38,968 nucleotides of DNA from Deltaproteobacteria bacterium (GTDB lineage: Bacteria; Myxococcota_A; Polyangia; HGW-17), in the NCBI GenBank assembly GCA_016937155.1, contig JAFGWM010000050.1:1-38968 (forward strand), given 5' to 3'. Both the position numbers and the translations under genes were made by a program. The notes beneath the pieces were generated by a model. That model was not told the origin of the DNA. It saw only the letters and a program-made list of their open reading frames with translations, and made no database searches. Numbering within the stretch: position 1 is the first letter of the stretch; each line of letters begins with the position of its first letter. Below, one piece after another: positions 34,149 to 38,968 of this stretch.

Positions 34149-34478
34149 TTATTGACCGGAGTCTTTTTCATCATCATACTCTTTTGTTTCCAATTCTATA
34201 TTGCCACCCTCTATTTTTAAGGCGCTGCAGTTAACGAGCACACTTGCAATTTTATGTCTTGCAGCATTGACTATACGTCCGAATGTCTGTCTGGATACAT
34301 TCATTTCTTTTGCTGCATCTTCCTGATACATTCCTTCAAAGTCAGCCAGTCTCAGAGCTTCAAACTCATCAATAGACAGAACAACTTCATCAAGTTCTCT
34401 GAGCGGTATACCTCTTGGCTTGAAATAATCCCCTCTGGGATTTGAACTTACTTTTCTACAGATTGTTGGTCTTGCCAT
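34149..34478 (-). CDS. DUF134/UPF0251 family DNA-binding protein
   Basis: A 109-residue cytoplasmic protein of the DUF134 family, small predicted regulators common in anaerobes and archaea. The family opening M-A-R-P-T-x-x-R-x-V is present, then F-K-P-R-G-I-P, L-x-E-V-V-L-S-I-D-E-F-E-A-L-R-L-A-D and Y-Q-E-D-A-A-K-E-M-N-V-S-R-Q-T-F-G-R, which is a sigma-70-region-4-like helix-turn-helix, and A-R-H-K-I-A at the end. The C-terminal tail is acidic. The target is unknown; it converges on the dehydrogenase operon, which might be regulated by it, but nothing in the sequence proves that. Confidence 0.85.
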   Translation of the reverse strand: MARPTICRKVSSNPRGDYFKPRGIPLRELDEVVLSIDEFEALRLADFEGMYQEDAAKEMNVSRQTFGRIVNAARHKIASVLVNCSALKIEGGNIELETKEYDDEKDSGQ

Positions 34479-34653
34479 GAGAATACTAGCCTTTCCTTTT
34501 ATGCCTGTGTAGTTAAAGCTAATGGCATATTTATAAATAGCGCAAATATGCGATGATCAAAATGAAAAACAAAAAAAACTACAGAATGATAATTTAAATC
34601 TAAAAATGTAGCATACTTTGGTGTAATTTAATTCATGGGAAAGGGGTTTGCAA

Positions 34654-35568
34654 ATGAAATTTGCATGTATAAGCATAGATTTCGATGAAATAACTGAGTA
34701 TCAAGCGATTCATGGAATTGAAGCCAGTAAAACTCAGTTGTCAGTGACCCAAAACTGTATCGAGAATGTAAGGAGACTGATATATGAGGAAAATATTCCT
34801 GTAACTACTTTTCTGACATCTCAAAGTCTGGATTATGCTTATGAAGGTTTGAAGCTTGAGTACAGTACTGGTTTAACTGAAGCGGGAAATCATTCTCTCA
34901 ATCATCGCTATGATCTCGGCAGGCTTGATTATGAAACTATCAAAAAGGAAATTTTTGGTCTTCATGAACAGGCTGACTCAAAGGGGCTTAAAATTAAGGG
35001 ATTCAGATCTCCAGGGTGGCACCTGAGTAGAAATATTCTGAAGGTTATTGAAGAACTGAATTATTCTTATACAAGCTGTATGAATCCCAGTACTGTCTAT
35101 TATCTTTCAAAACTGCTTTATATTGGGTTTTCATTTTTAAAAGGAGTCGAAACATCAAGTGTGATCCATCCTCCTTCTGATTTACTTGTTCACAGGCCAT
35201 ATTTTCCTGATAATAAAAAACCATGGAAAAACTCTTCTAAAGGAAAAATTGTTGAGATACCCATGTCCACCGGTAGTTTTCCATTCATCCTTCCATTTAC
35301 CGGTTATTTTCTGTTTAAATTTAAAAAGCCCTCGTTTTTTATTCCTTTGACTAATGATTTTGCTGTGTTTCATTTACACGGAGTTGACTTTCTTAATGAG
35401 AATACCAGAGAAGGACAATATCTCAGAGGATATGAGAAGGTGCTTGGTCTGCCATTTGCGGAGAGATTTGAGATTTTAAAAAGAGTTATCAACAATTTGA
35501 AGAGCCGAGGATATGTCTTTATGACACTGGGTAATATTGAAAAGGAATTCAGGAAAACTGAAAAGTAG
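34654..35568 (+). CDS. Polysaccharide deacetylase family protein
   Basis: A 305-residue protein with a NodB-homology (CE4) fold that removes N- or O-acetyl or formyl groups from glycans or lipid-linked sugars. Motif 1 is S-I-D-F-D-E near residues 8-13 (usual form T-F-D-D); motif 2 is G-N-H-S-L-N-H, the metal-binding H-x3-H; motif 3 is G-F-R-S-P-G-W-H. A late H-L-H-G-V-D-F supplies the final His. There is no signal peptide, so it probably works on a cytoplasmic or membrane-linked substrate, as ArnD-like enzymes do. The start at 34654 follows GAAAGGGG by seven bases; a TTG six bases upstream is less likely. No sugar-pathway genes adjoin it within the window. Confidence 0.85.
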   Translation: MKFACISIDFDEITEYQAIHGIEASKTQLSVTQNCIENVRRLIYEENIPVTTFLTSQSLDYAYEGLKLEYSTGLTEAGNHSLNHRYDLGRLDYETIKKEIFGLHEQADSKGLKIKGFRSPGWHLSRNILKVIEELNYSYTSCMNPSTVYYLSKLLYIGFSFLKGVETSSVIHPPSDLLVHRPYFPDNKKPWKNSSKGKIVEIPMSTGSFPFILPFTGYFLFKFKKPSFFIPLTNDFAVFHLHGVDFLNENTREGQYLRGYEKVLGLPFAERFEILKRVINNLKSRGYVFMTLGNIEKEFRKTEK

Positions 35569-35578
35569 GTCTTTTAAA

Positions 35579-36529
35579 TTAACCTACTGGATTATGGCAT
35601 CTGACACTTGACCCATCTGATGTATTACTCCACGGAGGCATTTCAGAATAACAAATTTCACTTCGATTGAAACACCTTGGAGCAAAGGGGCATCCAGTAA
35701 AAGCATCTGTTGGAGACGGCATTTCTCCCGGTATGCTGTATAGTTCTTTTCCAAACTCAGGTCTGGCTTTCAGTAGTTCCGCGGTATACGGGTGAAAAGG
35801 ATTTTCTGACAGGCGGTCCACCAAACCGGTTTCCACACAGTAGCCCGCATACATTACGGTTAAACGCCCCCTCAATCTGAGTATATTTCCAAAATCATGG
35901 GTTATAAAGATTATGGAGTAACCATTTTCAGACAGATGAATAAACTCATCCAGAATATTTCCTGCAGTAGTAGGATCCAGAGCAGTTGTAGGCTCATCGC
36001 AAATCAGTACTTTTGGGTCACAGCTTAAAGCCAAAGCTATTGCACAGCGCTGTTTCATCCCTCCAGAAAGTTCATGTGCATACGAATTCCTTACATCCTG
36101 AGTCAAACCGGAAATATCAAGAAGTCGATTAACCTCATTTGAGAGTTCTTTTCCCTGGAAAGCCTTGTGATATCTTACTGTTTCTGATATTTGAGCTCCA
36201 ATTTTTCTCACAGGATTGAGTGCACCTGCGCTGTCCTGAAAAATCATTGAAAAAAATACTCCCCGCAGTTTTAGAATTGAGTTATGTGACTGGCTTACTG
36301 ACTCGACAGTAACTTTTCCAGTCCAGCTCAGAGGTTCTGGAAGTATTCCGTTTAAAACCTGAACTGATAGACTTTTACCGCTACCACTTTCTCCAATAAC
36401 ACTGTGAATTTCATTTTTATTTAGGTTGAGAGTGAAATCATGAACAATTGTGATATCATTTTTAAAAACTCTGAGTTTCTCAATATCCAGAAGGCATCTT
36501 TCCATTTTTTTCTCAATTTCAATTATCAC
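35579..36529 (-). CDS. Oligopeptide/dipeptide-type ABC transporter ATPase
   Basis: A 316-residue ATP-binding subunit of the OppD/DppD class, which powers import of peptides or nickel. Walker A is G-E-S-G-S-G-K-S, the Q-loop S-M-I-F-Q-D-S, the signature L-S-G-G-M-K-Q-R, Walker B V-L-I-C-D-E-P-T-T-A-L-D, and the H-loop I-T-H-D-F. The C-terminal oligopeptide-transporter extension is present (H-P-Y-T-A-E-L-L, then G-C-P-F-A-P-R-C and two more Cys), as in Fe-S-containing OppD/DppD. The start is a GTG overlapping the HIT stop; an ATG eight codons later (36505) is an alternative. No permease or binding protein is in the window: its partners must be encoded elsewhere. Confidence 0.9.
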   Translation of the reverse strand: MIIEIEKKMERCLLDIEKLRVFKNDITIVHDFTLNLNKNEIHSVIGESGSGKSLSVQVLNGILPEPLSWTGKVTVESVSQSHNSILKLRGVFFSMIFQDSAGALNPVRKIGAQISETVRYHKAFQGKELSNEVNRLLDISGLTQDVRNSYAHELSGGMKQRCAIALALSCDPKVLICDEPTTALDPTTAGNILDEFIHLSENGYSIIFITHDFGNILRLRGRLTVMYAGYCVETGLVDRLSENPFHPYTAELLKARPEFGKELYSIPGEMPSPTDAFTGCPFAPRCFNRSEICYSEMPPWSNTSDGSSVRCHNPVG

Positions 36530-36873
36530 CCCGGAGGCCAGACAAGTTTTCGTCCGCCAATCAGATGAAAATGCATGTGTTCAACAACCTGACCGGCATC
36601 AGGGCCTGTACTTACTATAATTCTATGATTATTCTGAAGTTCAGGAATGGATTTTCCAAGCTCAGAAGCCACTTCAAAAAGTTCAGAAATAATATTACCA
36701 TCTGAATGCTGAAGCTCATTCACTGATTTTATATGTTTTTTGGGGATCAGAAGAAGATGTACAGGAGCAACAGGATTAATATCCTTAAATACAAGCACAT
36801 TAGTCGTTTCGTGAACCTTTTCTGACGGAATGGAACCATTGATAATTTTACAGAATACACAGTTGTCGGACAT
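36526..36873 (-). CDS. hinT: HIT family nucleotide-binding protein
   Basis: A 115-residue histidine-triad hydrolase of the HinT branch, acting on nucleoside phosphoramidates and aminoacyl adenylates. The zinc-type C-V-F-C at 5-8 is present, then D-I-N-P-V-A-P-V-H-L-L-L-I-P-K-K-H and the active-site triad H-M-H-F-H near residue 100, followed by L-I-G-G-R. The length is standard. AGGAG lies twelve bases before the ATG, slightly far. It overlaps the ABC ATPase gene by 4 bp; the pairing has no obvious functional logic. It is divergent from the penicillin-binding protein gene. Confidence 0.95.
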   Translation of the reverse strand: MSDNCVFCKIINGSIPSEKVHETTNVLVFKDINPVAPVHLLLIPKKHIKSVNELQHSDGNIISELFEVASELGKSIPELQNNHRIIVSTGPDAGQVVEHMHFHLIGGRKLVWPPG

Positions 36874-36951
36874 AGTGTGATTTTTCTCCTTGAAAGGTTA
36901 ATCCCAAAGTGAGTAGTATAATACAACAAAAGGTCAGGTTTTTGTAAGATT

Positions 36952-38968
36952 ATGAACACAAAAATAAAGCGAAAAGCAAAAAAAGAAAATCATAAAAAGA
37001 AAAGGTTTGAACTAACACCGAAAAAGATTGTTTTATATTCCTTAACTGCTGTTAGTGGAGCAATGGCTCTGGGGACAATATTAATTCTTGGATTGTTTTA
37101 TTATTACAGTCACACAGCAGGTCTTCCAAGTGTTGAAACCCTTCGAAATTACAAACCTCTTCAGAGTACACGAATATCGGACAGGAATGGGAAACTCATT
37201 GGTTTTCTGGGAAAGAAAAAGCGGACAGTTGTCCCATATTCCAGAATTCCCGATATTCTTGTAAAGGCTATTATAAGTGCTGAGGATGCAAGTTTTTTTG
37301 ACCATAAGGGATTAAATCTGCTGGGCATGATGAGAGCATTCTGGATAAATATAGCAGCTGGCAGGTTTAAACAGGGTGGGTCAACGATAACCCAGCAGGT
37401 TGTAAAAGGACTTCTTCTTTCACCGGAGAGGACTCTAAGACGTAAATTTCAGGAAGTAATTCTTGCAAGGAGGCTGGAACAGACCCTCTCAAAAAAAGAA
37501 ATATTGAGTATATATCTGAATGAAATTTACTTTGGTCATGGAAGGTACGGGGTGGAAGAAGCCAGTTTGTTTTATTTCGGAAAGCATGTATGGGAACTTG
37601 ATGCATCCGAAAGCGCTGTGCTCGCAGGACTTCCTCAGGGGCCGGAATTAAACAGTCCAATCAAGCATCCTGACAGATCAAGGAAAAGGCAGCTCTATGT
37701 TCTTGGGCAGATGAAAAAACACGGATATATATCTGAAGATACTTACAAAAGTGCAGTTGATTCGCCATTACCTGTAGTGAAAAAATCTTCAAAACTGCAG
37801 AATGCACCTGAAATGATGGATATGGTCAGGAGGTACATTAATGAAAACAATCTTGATCTTCAGGGAAAACATGTGATTACAACAGTCGATCTGGAGATGC
37901 AGTCAAAAGCTCTGGATGCTCTTTCAAAGGGGCTTAAAGAATACGACAAGAGGCAGCGTGTGACCAGACTTGTAAATCTCAAGGGAAAAAAGCTTAAAAA
38001 ATATCTCCAGAAACTGAAAAAAGCCGGGGAACCGGGGATGGGTAAAATCTATGAAGGTGTGGTTACGGCCAGAGACGGTGAAAGCCTGATTATAAATCTT
38101 GGTAATATTAAAGGAATAATTGAGGAAGGAATGGACCGCTATTATCCAAGAGGATACACATTTGGAAACAATTCAAACAAGAAGAAGAAAAAAAAGACTA
38201 AAAGTAAAAAAAGTTCGGTTCCACATATTAGTCCTGGTGATTTAATAAGAGTCCGATTGCTTGAAGGAAAAACTGATAATGAAGATGCACCTCTGAGGCT
38301 TAGAGCCGAAATTGGGCCTCAGGGTGGTGTTGTGCTTATTGATATAGAGTCAGCAGAAATCAGAGCCCTTATTGGTGGTCTGAATATGACAAGTGGTGGA
38401 TTCAACAGAGCGGTTATGGCAAAAAGACAGCCTGGAAGTTCTTTTAAACCATTTGTTTATGCAGCGGCAATCAGTTCAGGTAAGTTTACAGCAGCAACAC
38501 TTTTAAATGATGGACCGGAAGTATATAAAAAATGGATCCCTCGTAATCACGGAAATTTCAAGGGAAACATCACCCTGAGGGAAGCTTTGGCACACAGTGT
38601 TAATTCCATAGCCGTTCATATTTTATCAAAAACAGGCGTTCAAAGCGTAATTTCCATTGCAAAAAGTGCTGGTATTAAGAGTAAACTGGGCAGAGAATTA
38701 AGTTTGGCACTGGGAACAAGTGAAGTTACTCTCCTGGAACTGGCATCTGCTTACAGAATATTTGCTGCTAATGGCTATAGCCGTTCACCGGTTTTTATTA
38801 AAACAATAAATGGTGTGCAGTTAAACAGCTCAGAGGCCAGACGAGTTCTCAAAGGAAATACTGCATATATAATGAAAAGTATTCTGGGTAGTGTGGTTCG
38901 GGATGGCACTGCCAGAAGAGCTGCAAACATGAAATTTACTGTTTTCGGGAAAACAGGGACTACAAACA
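36952..38968 (+). CDS. mrcA: Penicillin-binding protein 1A, 3' end beyond window
   Basis: Bifunctional class A PBP that polymerises glycan strands and crosslinks peptides in the periplasm. The open frame runs from ATG 36952 to the window edge (672 residues, no stop). A very basic cytoplasmic tail is followed by a membrane helix (about 31-52). The GT51 transglycosylase has I-S-A-E-D-A-S-F-F-D-H near 107-117 and Q-G-G-S-T-I-T-Q-Q. A PBP1A-type OB insert follows. The transpeptidase has S-S-F-K near 493-497, S-V-N near 548 and K-T-G-T-T at the end, where the window cuts it. The insert contains a Lys run (about nt 38176-38213) coded by an A-rich tract. It is divergent from hinT by 78 bp; the ribosome-binding site is weak. 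Confidence 0.95.
   Translation, partial: MNTKIKRKAKKENHKKKRFELTPKKIVLYSLTAVSGAMALGTILILGLFYYYSHTAGLPSVETLRNYKPLQSTRISDRNGKLIGFLGKKKRTVVPYSRIPDILVKAIISAEDASFFDHKGLNLLGMMRAFWINIAAGRFKQGGSTITQQVVKGLLLSPERTLRRKFQEVILARRLEQTLSKKEILSIYLNEIYFGHGRYGVEEASLFYFGKHVWELDASESAVLAGLPQGPELNSPIKHPDRSRKRQLYVLGQMKKHGYISEDTYKSAVDSPLPVVKKSSKLQNAPEMMDMVRRYINENNLDLQGKHVITTVDLEMQSKALDALSKGLKEYDKRQRVTRLVNLKGKKLKKYLQKLKKAGEPGMGKIYEGVVTARDGESLIINLGNIKGIIEEGMDRYYPRGYTFGNNSNKKKKKKTKSKKSSVPHISPGDLIRVRLLEGKTDNEDAPLRLRAEIGPQGGVVLIDIESAEIRALIGGLNMTSGGFNRAVMAKRQPGSSFKPFVYAAAISSGKFTAATLLNDGPEVYKKWIPRNHGNFKGNITLREALAHSVNSIAVHILSKTGVQSVISIAKSAGIKSKLGRELSLALGTSEVTLLELASAYRIFAANGYSRSPVFIKTINGVQLNSSEARRVLKGNTAYIMKSILGSVVRDGTARRAANMKFTVFGKTGTTN

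Overview
The window is chromosomal DNA from a moderately AT-rich (roughly 40% G+C by eye) Gram-negative bacterium. An outer membrane is implied by many lipobox lipoproteins, a TonB-dependent receptor, a class A penicillin-binding protein and an Slt70-type transglycosylase. Several features fit a Myxococcota or other deltaproteobacterial lineage: a Hanks-type kinase with an H-x-D-I-S-P-x-N catalytic loop, MopE-like D-N-D-C-D-G and C-G-D-G cysteine-rich modules, thrombospondin-3, EGF, fibrinogen-like and TIG modules on exported proteins. I cannot place it below that level. No rRNA, tRNA, CRISPR array, prophage or insertion sequence was seen. Gene density is high and the longest gap without a gene (about 300 bp) holds a riboswitch.

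Layout. Positions 1-69 hold the end of a G-rich tandem repeat. Positions 103-8590 are a lipoprotein-rich accessory stretch: a ZU5-like lipoprotein, a PEMT/ICMT-like membrane protein, a TSP3/Cys-rich lipoprotein, a small lipoprotein, two tandem paralogous large lipoproteins with long glycine/alanine-rich hydrophobic regions, and an NTF2/SnoaL-like lipoprotein next to thiD. Positions 9369-12767 are a cobalamin module: riboswitch, BtuB-like receptor, and a beta-propeller lipoprotein that resembles BtuG in architecture. Positions 12773-16840 form a minus-strand operon in which every junction is a 4-bp overlap: Ser/Thr kinase, pyrK, pyrD, cmk. Then come tlyA, a Xer recombinase and an outer-membrane barrel-like lipoprotein.

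Positions 19639-28080 are a minus-strand surface cluster: an EGF/fibrinogen-like lipoprotein, a ten-repeat TIG protein, a CBM9-like protein and a lytic transglycosylase. Positions 28228-30377 hold a palindrome, a terminator-like leader hairpin and a fused Tgt-MnmD tRNA wobble-base enzyme. Positions 30621-34035 encode a two-subunit FAD/Fe-S amine or imino-acid dehydrogenase. The remainder is a DUF134 regulator, a polysaccharide deacetylase, an Opp/Dpp-type ATPase coupled to a HIT protein, and a PBP1A cut by the window end.

The items I consider most novel are the Tgt-MnmD fusion, whose Tgt loop after the nucleophile has lost its usual arginines; the riboswitch-BtuB-propeller operon outside Bacteroidetes; the paired hydrophobic lipoproteins; and the methionine-rich ectodomain of the kinase that leads the pyrimidine operon. 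All functional statements rest on reading motifs in the sequence; no database search was run.
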